Origin: Arthrobacter sp. Soil782
GTDB taxonomy: Bacteria; Actinomycetota; Actinomycetes; Actinomycetales; Micrococcaceae
NCBI RefSeq assembly: GCF_001428435.1
Contig: NZ_LMSO01000009.1
Location: forward strand, 5,237 to 69,236
Direction: 5' to 3'
DNA: 64,000 nucleotides
Below the pieces are notes generated by a model. It was not told the origin of the DNA. It ran no database searches and was given only the letters and a program-made list of their open reading frames with translations. Position 1 is the stretch's first letter. Each line of letters begins with the position of its first letter. Positions 24,592 to 33,664 of this stretch are shown here, piece by piece. The position numbers and the translations under genes are program-made.

Positions 24592-24659
24592 CTCTTGCGA
24601 TCTCCGCAGCGGACTGCGGTGCTTACGTATTGCCTTGCTGCCTGGTGGGCAACCGACTC

Positions 24660-25787
24660 CTAGTTGGAGCCGGACGGCTTCGATCGGCTTGGCGTTCCCT
24701 TTGCCGGGGCGGCCTTGCCGGTTGGTTTTGGTGCAGCCGACGCAGGCCTGGGCTTCGGCGTTGCTGCAGGTTTGGGCGCGGCAGCAGGCTTCGGCGTTGC
24801 GGCAGCAGCGGCAGGCTTGGGCGCTGCAGCCGGAGCGGCAGCCTGCTTCGGTGCGGCTTCCTTCGGCGCGGCCTGCTTGGGCGCAGCTTCCTTCGGTGCG
24901 GCTTCCTTCGGTGCAGCCTGCTTCGGTGCAGCCTGCTTCGGTGCAGCTTTCTTCGGTGCTTCCTCTACCTGCGTGGCCTGAGCAGCCTTCGGCGCATCAG
25001 TAGCAGGCGCATCAACAGCAGACGCTGCGGTCTCAGGTACTGCCGTCACAGGTGCCGGGCTCTCAGCCACAGGAGCCTCAGCCACAGGAGCCTCCGCCAC
25101 AGGAGTCTCAGACGCCGAAGCTGATCCTGCCGTACGCAGTTCCTCGGGCAGCAAGTCTCCGATGCTCTGCGTCATCGGTGCGGAGCCAGAGGTGTCAACC
25201 TTGTCCCTCGACGAATCATTGGCAGCCTTTGACTCGGCGCGCTGGGCAGCACGGCGTGCTTCAGCCTTGGCTTCGGCTTTGTTCTTTACCGGGCCGATAA
25301 CCATCACCATGTTGCGACCGTCAATGCGGGGGGTGGACTCAACCACGCCGACCTCGGACACATCCTCAGCAAACTTCTGCAGGAGGCGGATGCCCATCTC
25401 GGGACGCTGCTGCTCGCGACCGCGGAACTGGATCATGGCCTTGACCTTGTCTCCGGCACCGAGGAAGCGGATAGCGTGGCCCCGCTTGGTCTCGTAATCG
25501 TGGGTATCGATCTTCAGGCGGAACCGGATTTCCTTCAGCACGGTGTTCGTCTGGTTCTTGCGCGCTTCACGCGCCTTCACCGCGGCTTCGTACTTGTACT
25601 TACCGAAGTCCATGAGCTTGGCAACGGGAGGCTTTGCCTGAGGTGCCACCTCAACAAGATCAAGGTCGGACTCAGCAGCGAGGCGGAGGGCGTCTTCGAT
25701 GCGGACGATTCCAACCTGTTCGCCGGCAGGGCCTACCAACCGCACCTCTGGGACGCGGATACGATCATTGATTCTTGGCTCGCTAAT
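24660..25787 (-). CDS. infC: Translation initiation factor IF-3, ATT start, long Ala/Pro/Lys tail
   Basis: IF-3 binds the 30S subunit and checks initiator tRNA and start codon. The fold begins at [19 protein letters not shown]; the C-terminal domain ends near [19 protein letters not shown], around residue 185. I place the start at ATT 25787, since AGGAG lies six bases upstream and no ATG, GTG or TTG fits; infC is the classic ATT-start gene, used for self-repression. About 190 further residues form a low-complexity tail of [10 protein letters not shown] repeats, then PKPA runs, encoded by 15-base units around 24800-24960. Such tails occur in some actinobacterial IF-3s; their role is not known to me. 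Confidence 0.93.
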   Translation of the reverse strand: MSEPRINDRIRVPEVRLVGPAGEQVGIVRIEDALRLAAESDLDLVEVAPQAKPPVAKLMDFGKYKYEAAVKAREARKNQTNTVLKEIRFRLKIDTHDYETKRGHAIRFLGAGDKVKAMIQFRGREQQRPEMGIRLLQKFAEDVSEVGVVESTPRIDGRNMVMVIGPVKNKAEAKAEARRAAQRAESKAANDSSRDKVDTSGSAPMTQSIGDLLPEELRTAGSASASETPVAEAPVAEAPVAESPAPVTAVPETAASAVDAPATDAPKAAQATQVEEAPKKAAPKQAAPKQAAPKEAAPKEAAPKQAAPKEAAPKQAAAPAAAPKPAAAAATPKPAAAPKPAATPKPRPASAAPKPTGKAAPAKGTPSRSKPSGSN

Positions 25788-26070
25788 GTGCTGCTCCTGA
25801 TATCCGTTGAAAAACTGAACCGCCTGCAAAAGGAGAAGGCCTCCAACTGCATGCGCAATCGAAGGCCTCGGCATCAGTGCATCAACGGCGCTCCCTACCA
25901 AAGGGAGAGCCAGCGCACCGACCTGAACCCGGCTGCCTGTGGCTGCCTCTGGGGCAACGGCGGCAATCGCGGGTGGGAGAGGACTCCGCTTGCATACTGG
26001 TGATCTTTTCATGCCGTTCCCGGCCACAAAAAATAACGACCCCCAGTTGGTCTGTGACAAGCTTACCAGC
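25788..26070 (-). promoter_or_regulatory. Leader region of infC, shared with a divergent gene
   Basis: This 283-base gap holds the infC promoter and 5' leader on the minus strand and the DUF1844 gene promoter on the plus strand. GAGGCCTTC occurs twice on the minus strand (around 25836 and 25865), with a GGAG..CTCC self-complementary patch nearby. L20 leaders controlling this operon are known in other bacteria, but I cannot fold this one reliably. Open frames running through it (to 26264) have no homology and are treated as non-coding. Confidence 0.4.
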
Positions 26071-26481
26071 ATGAGCACAGCAGACAATAATCCCGACGCC
26101 GCACGCCACACCTTCCAAACGCCGGAGGAAACGCGCGCCGCGTCCGGCAATGCGAACAATCCCGTTCGGGACATTGCGGAAGTCGCCGCCGTCGAGGTGA
26201 TTACGACGTCGGCAGTGCACCTGATGAGCGCAGCTGCCGTCAAGTGCGGACTGGCTGAGGGCACAGACGCCGAAACCTACAAGGACCTCGACGAGGCCCG
26301 CAAGCTGATTACTGCACTCGCCGGCTTCATCACCGCCGCAGCTCCGGAGATCGGCAGCCAGCATGCCGGCCCGTTGCGCGATGGCTTGAGGTCCCTGCAG
26401 CTTGCGTTCAGGGAAGCATCACTCATCCCTGACGCTCCAGGCCAGGGACCGGGCGAGAAGTTCACCGGTCCGGTCAACTGA
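26071..26481 (+). CDS. DUF1844-domain protein
   Basis: A 136-residue protein matching DUF1844: [22 protein letters not shown], then [24 protein letters not shown] and a final helix [15 protein letters not shown]. It is all-helical and small, with no known function. It diverges from infC, a common neighbourhood in Micrococcaceae as far as I recall. I chose ATG 26071; ATG 26011 is an alternative with a weak N-terminus. Confidence 0.8.
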   Translation: MSTADNNPDAARHTFQTPEETRAASGNANNPVRDIAEVAAVEVITTSAVHLMSAAAVKCGLAEGTDAETYKDLDEARKLITALAGFITAAAPEIGSQHAGPLRDGLRSLQLAFREASLIPDAPGQGPGEKFTGPVN

Positions 26482-26510
26482 CTGTCCTTCGCGGAACGGG
26501 ATCTGAGAGA

Positions 26511-27818
26511 TCAGGCGAAGCGCCGCCGTCGTAGTACCTGTTGTGCTCCCAGACACGCCAGGCTCAGGGCGGCGGCCGCTGCGCCCACTGCGACGAACCC
26601 GCCCCACGGGCCCACGGAGTCGATCATCACGCCTGCCAGCGGCGCGCCCAGTGCCACTCCGGAGGTGAGGGCTGAGCCATACCATCCCATGGCTTCCCCC
26701 CTGCGTTCCTCGGTGACCAGATGAGCAATCCGCTCCGAGGCCGCGGAGAGAACCGGAGCACACAGCAGCCCTGGCGCAATTGAGAGCAACGCAAGAACCA
26801 CCGTGCTGTCCGCAAAGCCCATCGGGATGGTGAGAACCGCCATCAGCAGCAGGAGCACCAGCGGCGAGAGCGGTCGGTGCATGGCACCGTAGACGAGGCC
26901 GCCCACAACGGACGCCGAGCACCAGGCGAGGAAGACCCAGCCCAGCTCGAAGGCCCTCTGATCGGCTTCCAGTACCGCGATGATGCCGACATCCGTTCCG
27001 GCAAGGACAAGGCCGGCACCGGCGGCCACGATCATGACCACGGCCACCGGCAGCGTGAGCCATGCGAAACTGTGCGCCATCCGCGCCCGCGCCCGTTCAG
27101 CACGGGCCGGCCGCGCTCCAGGAACGAGTTCTGCTGACGCTTCACTGACGTGGGCTGGAGCTGATGCCACCAACACTTCCACGGCCGCTGCATCATCCTG
27201 TGCTCCGGACAGCGTGGCACCGACGGCTCCCGGCTGGGTACTGCGTGTCGGCGGGTTGAACCACATGAGGAACAGCCCCGCCACGGCGGTGGAAAAGCCC
27301 ACAACAGTCAGTCCCAGCACCGTGGACACCTGTGTTGCGAGCACAGCCCCTAGCGCCGGTCCGCCCATGAAGATCACCTCAGTGGCCACCGCGTCGAGGG
27401 TGAAAGCCGTCCTCCGGGAGTTTCCGCTCACGAGCACACCCAAAGACTGCCGGACAACGGAGAACACGGGAAGGGTAAAGACGCCGCCAACGAGCGCGGC
27501 CAGCAGCAGCCACTCGTATGACAGGTGGGGCGCCACCGACCAGATCACCGCCTCGGCAATCACCGATGGAATCAGCGCGGCCCGCAACCCTGCTGTATCG
27601 ACACGCCGGCCGCGCCAGGGCGCACCGACGGCGATACCGATGGTCATCACTGCAGCTACGGCGCCCGCCTCGGCATAACCGCGTTCGAGGGTCTGCACCA
27701 CGTGGAGGGTAAGCAGCACCCCTGCGGCAGAGTGGGGAAAACGTGCGATCATTCCGACGATCAGCAGTCGGCGGACCGGGACAATCCTGAGCAGATCCCG
27801 GTAAACGGCAAAATTCAA
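26511..27818 (-). CDS. MFS transporter
   Basis: A 435-residue membrane protein with about 12 helices and a charged cytoplasmic loop after helix 6 (residues about 200-255, rich in Ala/Arg). GWYGSALTSGVALGAPLAGVMID near the C-terminus is typical of actinobacterial MFS efflux proteins. Substrate unknown. The start is TTG 27818; a nearby ATG at 27828 is in another frame. Same strand as the sseB and his genes upstream. Confidence 0.8.
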   Translation of the reverse strand: MNFAVYRDLLRIVPVRRLLIVGMIARFPHSAAGVLLTLHVVQTLERGYAEAGAVAAVMTIGIAVGAPWRGRRVDTAGLRAALIPSVIAEAVIWSVAPHLSYEWLLLAALVGGVFTLPVFSVVRQSLGVLVSGNSRRTAFTLDAVATEVIFMGGPALGAVLATQVSTVLGLTVVGFSTAVAGLFLMWFNPPTRSTQPGAVGATLSGAQDDAAAVEVLVASAPAHVSEASAELVPGARPARAERARARMAHSFAWLTLPVAVVMIVAAGAGLVLAGTDVGIIAVLEADQRAFELGWVFLAWCSASVVGGLVYGAMHRPLSPLVLLLLMAVLTIPMGFADSTVVLALLSIAPGLLCAPVLSAASERIAHLVTEERRGEAMGWYGSALTSGVALGAPLAGVMIDSVGPWGGFVAVGAAAAALSLACLGAQQVLRRRRFA

Positions 27819-27857
27819 CGTTCTTCATCTTTCACGCGGGCCCAACCGCGTGGAAGA

Positions 27858-28724
27858 TCAACGCGTGAGCCGGATTTCGAGCGAGTCCACCCGCTCGACA
27901 AACTCCTGCAGGTTTTGGAGGCGGTCCTGGAACGCCGCCGCTGTGGAGCGGACGTCCTCCTGTGAGAGACCTTCCTCAAGTACGAGGGTCAGACGCAACT
28001 CGGGACCGGCACCGCCGCCTCCAACCACTTTACCGCCAGCTGTGCGGCTTGAAATTCCTCCCCCGGGCGCGATTTCGACCCTGCGAATGCTCCCGCCCGG
28101 AACGACCGCCTTCCCCACGAGGCGGGCCAGGTCCGGATCAGAGTACGACGGCGACCATTGGCCCTGTTGCGCCAGTGCCCAGAGAGCGGGGCGGCGCACG
28201 ACGAATATCACTTCTGCGCCCGGATCGACCACCATGAGTTCAGCTTTCTCGGATACCGCCGCCAGGGCTGCCCGAGAAGCGGAGACCGCAACGGGCCTGG
28301 CCTCCGGATGCCAGCTCTGGAGGTGCGCCGTGGCTGTGAAGACCGGCAGGGCGCACCGCCCGTCCGGCGCCGTGATGGTTACCAGCGCCATGTCGGCTTC
28401 CTTGTCACCTTCATGGTGCCGGTGCCCCGGGCCTGCAGTGACATCATCAGCAGCTTCCGCGCCACCAAGCTGCGCGATCACCGGTACGAAGACCCGGATT
28501 TCCTTCAGCGCCCGCAGCACTGCGGCCTCATCAGCGGCGCCGTGCACCAGAGCCTGCAGGGCCGCGGCGTAAACCGTCGGCACCGCGCCGTCGTCCTTGT
28601 CGAAGGCGTGCAGCGGGTTCCCGCCGCCGGAAAGATCCCTTCCTTCCCAGGCGCGGCCTGCCGAGTCAGCGATGTTACCGCTGAGCGCCGCTTCGATGTG
28701 GGCAGGAAGCCTCCGCTCTGCCAT
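27858..28724 (-). CDS. SseB-family protein
   Basis: A 288-residue protein. The N-terminal SseB domain spans about residues 30-155, with ALVTITAPDGRCALPVFTATAHLQSWHPEARPVAVSA and FVVRRPALWALAQQGQW. The C-terminal third has an LRLTLVLEEGLS strand and a helix resembling the SseB C-terminal enhancer domain. SseB proteins have no settled role. It ends two bases after priA on the same strand, as in other Arthrobacter his loci. Confidence 0.8.
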   Translation of the reverse strand: MAERRLPAHIEAALSGNIADSAGRAWEGRDLSGGGNPLHAFDKDDGAVPTVYAAALQALVHGAADEAAVLRALKEIRVFVPVIAQLGGAEAADDVTAGPGHRHHEGDKEADMALVTITAPDGRCALPVFTATAHLQSWHPEARPVAVSASRAALAAVSEKAELMVVDPGAEVIFVVRRPALWALAQQGQWSPSYSDPDLARLVGKAVVPGGSIRRVEIAPGGGISSRTAGGKVVGGGGAGPELRLTLVLEEGLSQEDVRSTAAAFQDRLQNLQEFVERVDSLEIRLTR

Positions 28725-28726
28725 GG

Positions 28727-29479
28727 CTAGCGCTCCCGGAGCCCCGCGACGTCGAGCGCCTGCGGCAGTGTGAAAGCGCCCGCATAGAGGGCCTTTCCTA
28801 CAATGGCGCCTTCAAGCCCATCGGGGACCAACTGCCGGAGCGCGGCGAGGTCATCCAAACTGGAGATGCCGCCGGATGCCACCACGGGCCGCTCGGTTTT
28901 CTCGAGCACCTCCCGGAGGAGCTGGAGGTTGGGACCCCGAAGCGTTCCGTCTTTTGTCACGTCAGTCACGACATAGCGAGCACAGCCGGCATCATCGAGG
29001 CGGGCGAGTACCTCCCAGAGGTCACCGCCTTCCTCCGTCCAGCCGCGGGCAGCCAGGGTGGTGCCACGAACGTCGAGACCGACCGCCACGGCGTCGCCGT
29101 AGCGGGCAATTGCGCTGGCTGTCCACACGGGATTTTCCAGGGCCGCGGTGCCGAGGTTCACCCGCTCCGCTCCGAGCTCGAGCGCCTGGTCCAGGGACGC
29201 GTCATCCCGGATCCCGCCGGAGAGCTCCACTTTGATGCTCAGTTCCTTGACGACGCGGGCAAGCAAATCGCGATTTGATCCCCGGCCGAAGGCCGCGTCC
29301 AAGTCAACGAGATGGACCCATTCGGCGCCGTCGTTCTGCCATTGCAGTGCGGCATCGAGTGGATCGCCATAACTTGTTTCGCTGCCGGCCGCTCCCTGTA
29401 CCAGCCGGACGGCCTGGCCGTCGGCCACGTCAACCGCAGGGAGCAGTTCGAGGATGGGCGATTCGGTGAAGGGACTCAT
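28727..29479 (-). CDS. priA: Phosphoribosyl isomerase A (HisA, probably also TrpF)
   Basis: A 250-residue TIM barrel. [19 protein letters not shown] carries the first catalytic Asp; [16 protein letters not shown] carries the second and the PriA-type Dx[16 protein letters not shown] binds phosphate. In actinobacteria PriA serves both histidine (ProFAR isomerase) and tryptophan (PRA isomerase). The bifunctional call rests on lineage and on these motifs, not on a test. ATG 29479 follows a good AAGGAAG. Confidence 0.9.
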   Translation of the reverse strand: MSPFTESPILELLPAVDVADGQAVRLVQGAAGSETSYGDPLDAALQWQNDGAEWVHLVDLDAAFGRGSNRDLLARVVKELSIKVELSGGIRDDASLDQALELGAERVNLGTAALENPVWTASAIARYGDAVAVGLDVRGTTLAARGWTEEGGDLWEVLARLDDAGCARYVVTDVTKDGTLRGPNLQLLREVLEKTERPVVASGGISSLDDLAALRQLVPDGLEGAIVGKALYAGAFTLPQALDVAGLRER

Positions 29480-29523
29480 TCGCTTCCTTTGTTCTTAAGA
29501 TCGGTGCCGGCGCAGCCGGACAG

Positions 29524-29679
29524 TCAGGGGGTCAGGGTGAGCAGGTACGCGGCGAGCAGCGCCAGGACGGCGAGAACGCCGAAGCTGATGGTGAGCGCCA
29601 GGGGCATCTGCTGGCGATGGAATGAAACGACGCCGCCGATCAGCAGCCCCGCCAGTCCCATGAGAATCAGGCTCCACAT
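29524..29679 (-). CDS. 51-residue two-helix membrane protein in the his cluster
   Basis: A short ORF, ATG 29679 to TGA 29524, starting MWSLILMGLAGLLIGGVVSF and ending AAYLLTLTP. It has two hydrophobic segments (about 2-19 and 27-49) joined by HRQQMP. It fits between hisH (start of gap at 29682) and priA with three bases and 44 bases spare, on the operon strand. The composition is clearly membrane-like and the frame uses G/C third positions. No function is known to me; confidence rests on position and composition. Confidence 0.7.
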   Translation of the reverse strand: MWSLILMGLAGLLIGGVVSFHRQQMPLALTISFGVLAVLALLAAYLLTLTP

Positions 29680-29682
29680 GGA

Positions 29683-30321
29683 TCAGCGAAGGCTCCCGGT
29701 CCAGTTGCGCAGCAACTGCGCACCGGCGTCGCCGGATTTTTCGGGGTGGAACTGCGTGGCGGAGAGTGGGCCATTCTCCACCGCGGCAATGAACGGGCTG
29801 CCGTGCGTGGACCAGGTGACGAGCGGCGGCCGCATAGCCGGCTGGGTGACGTCGAAGTTCCATTCCTGCACACCGTAGGAGTGAACGAAGTAGAAGCGCT
29901 CTTCAGCAATGCCCTCGAAAAGCACCGACCCGGCTGGGGCGTCGACGGTGTTCCAGCCCATGTGCGGCACAACTTCCGCCTTGAGCCGTTCGACCGTACC
30001 TGGCCACTCCCCCATGCCCTGGGTCCGTACGCCGTGTTCCACGCCCTCCTCAAACAGGATCTGCAACCCGACGCAGATTCCGAGGACGGGGCGACCGCCG
30101 GCAACACGACGGCCGATCATGCGCAGCGCGTCAACCTCTTTCAAGCCCTGCATGACGGCGGCAAACGCTCCCACACCGGGCACGACGAGCCCGTCGGCGT
30201 TGAGGACATCATCAGCCGCTGAACTCAGTGTGACTTCAGCGCCGACGTGTTCCAATGCCCGCACCGCCGAACGAATGTTCCCGGAACCATAGTCGAGAAC
30301 CGTCACTTTCGGCGCGCTCAT
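29683..30321 (-). CDS. hisH: Imidazole glycerol phosphate synthase, glutamine amidotransferase subunit
   Basis: A 212-residue class I amidotransferase. The nucleophile is Cys83 in [13 protein letters not shown]; the His-Glu pair is in [10 protein letters not shown]. It supplies ammonia to HisF for making IGP and AICAR. No hisF is seen in this window. ATGA overlap with the hisB stop. Confidence 0.97.
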   Translation of the reverse strand: MSAPKVTVLDYGSGNIRSAVRALEHVGAEVTLSSAADDVLNADGLVVPGVGAFAAVMQGLKEVDALRMIGRRVAGGRPVLGICVGLQILFEEGVEHGVRTQGMGEWPGTVERLKAEVVPHMGWNTVDAPAGSVLFEGIAEERFYFVHSYGVQEWNFDVTQPAMRPPLVTWSTHGSPFIAAVENGPLSATQFHPEKSGDAGAQLLRNWTGSLR

Positions 30322-30935
30322 AGCGCTCCCTTGGTGGAAGGGATTCCGCTCACCCGTGGGTCCGGTTCAACCGCGGCGCGAAGGGCGCGGGCGAAAGCCT
30401 TGAACTGGGCCTCGACGATGTGGTGCGGATCCCGGCCGCCAAGGACCGTCATATGCAGGCAAATCTGGGCGTGCAGGGTAATCGCCTCGAAGACATGGCG
30501 CGTCAGGGATCCCGTGAAATGTCCGCCGATGAGGTGGTACTCCTGGCCTGTCGGTTCACCCGAGTGAACCAGATAGGGGCGCCCGGAAATATCGACGACG
30601 GCATTGGCGAGAGCTTCGTCCAGGGGCACAGTTGCCTCACCGAACCTCCGGATACCTGCCTTGTTGCCGAGAGCCTCACGCAGAACCTCACCGAATGTGA
30701 TTGCTACGTCCTCCACAGTGTGGTGGACATCAATGTGGGTGTCGCCGGTGGCCCTCACCGTGAGATCGATCAATGAGTGCTTCGCCAGGGCCGTCAGCAT
30801 GTGGTCGTAGAACGGCACGGACGTGCTGATCTCCGAGCGTCCGGTGCCGTCTAGATCGACCTCGACGAAAACCGACGACTCACTCGTGGTCCGCTCACGT
30901 CGGGCAGCGCGATTGGCAGTAGCTTCCGCGGTCAT
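30318..30935 (-). CDS. hisB: Imidazoleglycerol-phosphate dehydratase
   Basis: A 205-residue single-domain enzyme with the two duplicated Mn-binding motifs, [21 protein letters not shown] and [29 protein letters not shown]. It makes imidazole-acetol phosphate. No phosphatase domain is fused, so histidinol-phosphatase is elsewhere. Confidence 0.97.
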   Translation of the reverse strand: MTAEATANRAARRERTTSESSVFVEVDLDGTGRSEISTSVPFYDHMLTALAKHSLIDLTVRATGDTHIDVHHTVEDVAITFGEVLREALGNKAGIRRFGEATVPLDEALANAVVDISGRPYLVHSGEPTGQEYHLIGGHFTGSLTRHVFEAITLHAQICLHMTVLGGRDPHHIVEAQFKAFARALRAAVEPDPRVSGIPSTKGAL

Positions 30936-31002
30936 GGATGGTCCTTACGGTTGTTTCGGCAGCGAGACGGGCGGCGGGCCCGCATGTGCGTCCCGGTCCA
31001 GT

Positions 31003-32115
31003 TTAGGAGACACGCGGCCGGATCAAAGATTCGAGGGCTTTCAGGAAGGTTGTGGTCTCTTCCTGCGTTCCGGCAGTCACCCGAAGGTGGCCCGGAATCC
31101 CGACGTCCCGGATAAGCACCCCGGCATCAAGCAGGTCCTGCCAGACGGCGCCCGGATCATCGAGCCCTCCGAACAGCACAAAATTGGAGTCCGAAGGTGC
31201 AACGGGAAGACCCATCCCCGTCAGCCCGGACACAATGCGGTCTCTTTGCCGCTTGATCTCATCCACGTTGGCAAGCAGCTTCGCCGAATGGGTCAGCGCC
31301 GCGACAGCCGTGGCCTGCGTAATCGCCGACAGGTGGTACGGGAGACGCACGAGCCGAAGCGCATCCGCAATTTCCGGCGCTGCGGCCAAGTACCCGAGAC
31401 GGGCTCCGGCCAGCGCAAAGGCTTTACTCATGGTACGCGAGACGATAAGCCGTTCCCTACCGGGCAGGAGCTCCAGCGCACTCGGAGTGCCGGAGTGGGA
31501 AAACTCTGCATACGCCTCGTCCACAATGACGATTGCCTGCGCCGCTTCGCCTGCATCGTAGACCTCGGAAACCACCTCCAGCGGAAGCGCTGTGCCGGTC
31601 GGGTTGTTCGGGCTGCACAGGAAGACAATGTTTGCGCCCGTGGCGGCTACCTCGCTGGCGGTGGTACGAGCGTCCAGGTCGAAGGATTCATCCCTCGAAC
31701 CTGTCAGGTATCCAGTACCGGTGGAGCCTGCGAGCAGCGGATACATCGAGTAAGTGGGAGGAAATCCCAACGCAGTCCGGCCCGGTCCGCCGAACGCGAG
31801 GAGGACGTGCTGCAAAACCTCATTGGATCCATTCGCCGCCCAGATGTTGTCCGCGGTGAGTCCGTGCCCCAGGTACGTGGCGAGATGTTCGCGAAGCACG
31901 GTGAACTCCCGGTCAGGGTAGCGATTCAGCCCCGCCACGGCGCCCTCGACTGCTTCAACTATTGCACTGCGAACATCCTCAGGAACGCCATGGGTGTTCT
32001 CATTGACGTTCAGCAGGATCGGCACATCGATCTGGCGCGCACCGTATGGTCGAAGGCCGCGCAGATTCTCGCGGATCGGCAGTCTGTTCAGGCGTTCTAG
32101 CGGATCGGTCACCAT
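31003..32115 (-). CDS. hisC: Histidinol-phosphate aminotransferase
   Basis: A 370-residue class I/II PLP aminotransferase. VRTMSKAFALAGARLGYL-type sequence (SRTMSKAFALAG) carries the PLP lysine; FLCSPNNPTGTALP and IVIVDEAYAEFS hold the ring. The start may be ATG 32115 or GTG 32112: a TAAACT hexamer (32119-32124) lies six bases before the GTG, the leaderless layout. It lies 117 bases downstream of the SOS-type LysM gene on the same strand and could receive read-through. Confidence 0.95.
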   Translation of the reverse strand: MVTDPLERLNRLPIRENLRGLRPYGARQIDVPILLNVNENTHGVPEDVRSAIVEAVEGAVAGLNRYPDREFTVLREHLATYLGHGLTADNIWAANGSNEVLQHVLLAFGGPGRTALGFPPTYSMYPLLAGSTGTGYLTGSRDESFDLDARTTASEVAATGANIVFLCSPNNPTGTALPLEVVSEVYDAGEAAQAIVIVDEAYAEFSHSGTPSALELLPGRERLIVSRTMSKAFALAGARLGYLAAAPEIADALRLVRLPYHLSAITQATAVAALTHSAKLLANVDEIKRQRDRIVSGLTGMGLPVAPSDSNFVLFGGLDDPGAVWQDLLDAGVLIRDVGIPGHLRVTAGTQEETTTFLKALESLIRPRVS

Positions 32116-32232
32116 GAGAGTTTAAGGCCGCCCCATCCGCCACGAAGAATTCCGCTGAAGCCGGGCGAACTGTTACGAGCCAACCTGTGTCGAGTCAGCG
32201 CGCCTACCGCTGTGCGGAAGCAGATCCGCTCC

Positions 32233-32622
32233 TTATGGATTTCCAACCGGAATATGAAGCGACTGCCCGGCCTGCACGGTCGACGAGCCTAGAACATTCA
32301 GTTCGACGATTTCCTCAACGACGGCTCGCGGATCACGTTCCGGCGCGTACTCGGCAGCAAGAGCCCAGAGTGTCTCGCCCGACGCAACACTGACCCGGAC
32401 AGTGTCCGTGAGGTCACCGCCGGCTGTCGCTGCCTGCGCCTGGGAGGTGAAGAACGAAGCAACCACCAGCAGTACGGCAACAAGCAATGCGACCGGAATT
32501 GCCACCAGAACCACCCAGCCGCGACGGGTGAGATGAAGGCGCGGCGCCGCAGCCGGCCCGTTATTCTCACGGCCCTCTGGGTGAAGTACGGAAGCTGATC
32601 CTGCGATATGGAGCGTAGACAT
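32233..32622 (-). CDS. LysM membrane protein divergent from lexA (YneA/ChiZ-like SOS division inhibitor candidate)
   Basis: Predicted 129 residues: a ~38-residue cytoplasmic N-terminus, one membrane helix (WVVLVAIPVALLVAVLLVVASFF), then an extracellular LysM domain (VRVSVASGETLWALAAEYAPERDP...LNVLGSSTVQAGQSLHIP). YneA of Bacillus and Rv2719c/ChiZ of mycobacteria are LysM proteins made in the SOS response that delay division, and both lie divergent from lexA. Position, architecture and a LexA-like box in its promoter all fit. ATG 32622 has AAAGGTGG eight bases upstream; an earlier start at 32691 crosses the box. Confidence 0.8.
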   Translation of the reverse strand: MSTLHIAGSASVLHPEGRENNGPAAAPRLHLTRRGWVVLVAIPVALLVAVLLVVASFFTSQAQAATAGGDLTDTVRVSVASGETLWALAAEYAPERDPRAVVEEIVELNVLGSSTVQAGQSLHIPVGNP

Positions 32623-32666
32623 GGCGTCCACCTTTCTCGTTGTGTGGATCTCCCACAGCTTTGTTC

Positions 32667-32678
32667 GAAGCTGTGTTC
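32667..32678 (-). promoter_or_regulatory. LexA-like box for the LysM gene
   Basis: On the minus strand GAACACAGCTTC, which matches GAAC-N4-GTTC at seven of eight fixed positions. It lies 45 bases upstream of the LysM ATG and so in its leader or promoter. Confidence 0.5.
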
Positions 32679-32695
32679 TATTCCTCTGCACTTAT

Positions 32696-32717
32696 TATTA
32701 GCACTTGTAAACTAATA
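32696..32717. promoter_or_regulatory. Inverted repeat in the AT-rich lexA intergenic region
   Basis: TATTAG and CTAATA form a perfect 6-bp inverted repeat with a ten-base spacer in the one clearly A/T-rich stretch here. It lies between the two SOS-like boxes. It may be part of the two back-to-back promoters or a site for another regulator. Confidence 0.3.
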
Positions 32718-32731
32718 TTGTCGAGACTCAC

Positions 32732-32747
32732 TCGAACAGATGTTTGA
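32732..32747 (+). promoter_or_regulatory. LexA box for lexA autoregulation
   Basis: TCGAACAGATGTTTGA is a 16-bp palindrome close to the actinobacterial consensus TCGAAC-N4-GTTCGA, with one core mismatch (GTTT). It lies about 130 bases before the chosen lexA start. Confidence 0.7.
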
Positions 32748-32876
32748 AAAGACGTCCCGCCTCCCCTAGCGTTGCTGGCAAGGGTGACGGTCCGGCTGCT
32801 TCACAAACCAGCTCATCACCCGCCACTGACAAAAATGGTTGGCGAGCCGGCAGTCCGGGTCCGGCCGGAGGAAGGG

Positions 32877-33644
32877 ATGCATCTCGTGGCAGATCTCAGT
32901 GCGGCAAAGGACATGGCAGAGGTGCCTTCGCCCGATGCGAAGCGCGGACGCGGAAGGCCGCGCGGCAGGGCCATGCCAAAGGGAATGACAGCACGTCAGA
33001 CAAAAATTCTCGAGACAATTCAGCGCAGCGTAGCTGCGCACGGCTACCCGCCCTCAATGCGCGAGATCGGTGACACCGTAGGGCTTGCGAGTCTGTCCAG
33101 CGTCACGCACCAGCTTTCACAGCTGGAACGCATGGGTTACATCCGCCGCGATCCCAAGCGCCCGCGAGCGATGGAAATCCTGCTTCCTCTCACGCTCGGT
33201 GACAGCACACCACGTGCGCTGCCCTCCTCCGCCGAAAGAGAGGAACCTGCGCGGGCATCGTCGGCCGTCGACGCGGCAATGGTCCCGCTGGTCGGACGGA
33301 TTGCAGCCGGAGGTCCTATTCTGGCGGACCAGGTTGTTGAGGATGTCATGCCACTGCCCCGGCAGCTCGTCGGGCACGGCGATCTGTTCATGTTGCGTGT
33401 TTCAGGTGACTCCATGATTGATGCAGCGATCTGCGACGGAGACTGGGTAGTGGTCCGCCAGCAGAGCACAGCCGAGAACGGGGATGTGGTGGCAGCACTC
33501 CTCGATGATGAGGCCACAGTGAAGACCTTCCGGCAGCGTGACGGTCACACCTGGCTTCTGCCGCAGAACACCAATTACGAGCCGATACTCGGTGACCACG
33601 CCACCATCATGGGCAAAGTTGTCTCGGTGATGCGTGCGCTCTGA
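32877..33644 (+). CDS. lexA: LexA repressor
   Basis: Predicted 255 residues. The winged HTH is [47 protein letters not shown]. The self-cleavage site is Ala144-Gly145 in GRIAAGGP; the catalytic dyad is Ser179 (SGDSMID) and Lys216 (ATVKTF). It represses DNA-damage genes until RecA filaments trigger cleavage. I chose ATG 32877 (GGAGGAAGGG directly upstream); frames open further up to 32772 add a tail without homology. A basic stretch [15 protein letters not shown] precedes the HTH. Confidence 0.96.
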   Translation: MHLVADLSAAKDMAEVPSPDAKRGRGRPRGRAMPKGMTARQTKILETIQRSVAAHGYPPSMREIGDTVGLASLSSVTHQLSQLERMGYIRRDPKRPRAMEILLPLTLGDSTPRALPSSAEREEPARASSAVDAAMVPLVGRIAAGGPILADQVVEDVMPLPRQLVGHGDLFMLRVSGDSMIDAAICDGDWVVVRQQSTAENGDVVAALLDDEATVKTFRQRDGHTWLLPQNTNYEPILGDHATIMGKVVSVMRAL

Positions 33645-33664
33645 CCGAGGCGCTCGGCATGATG

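Noticed and set aside
25939-26264. Long ORF extensions upstream of infC and of the DUF1844 gene
   Set aside because: They overlap each other on opposite strands, lack homology, and the IF-3 and DUF1844 folds start at better-supported codons.
30823-32100. 425-codon plus-strand ORF opposite hisC
   Set aside because: hisC has complete PLP-aminotransferase motifs; the opposite frame has none.
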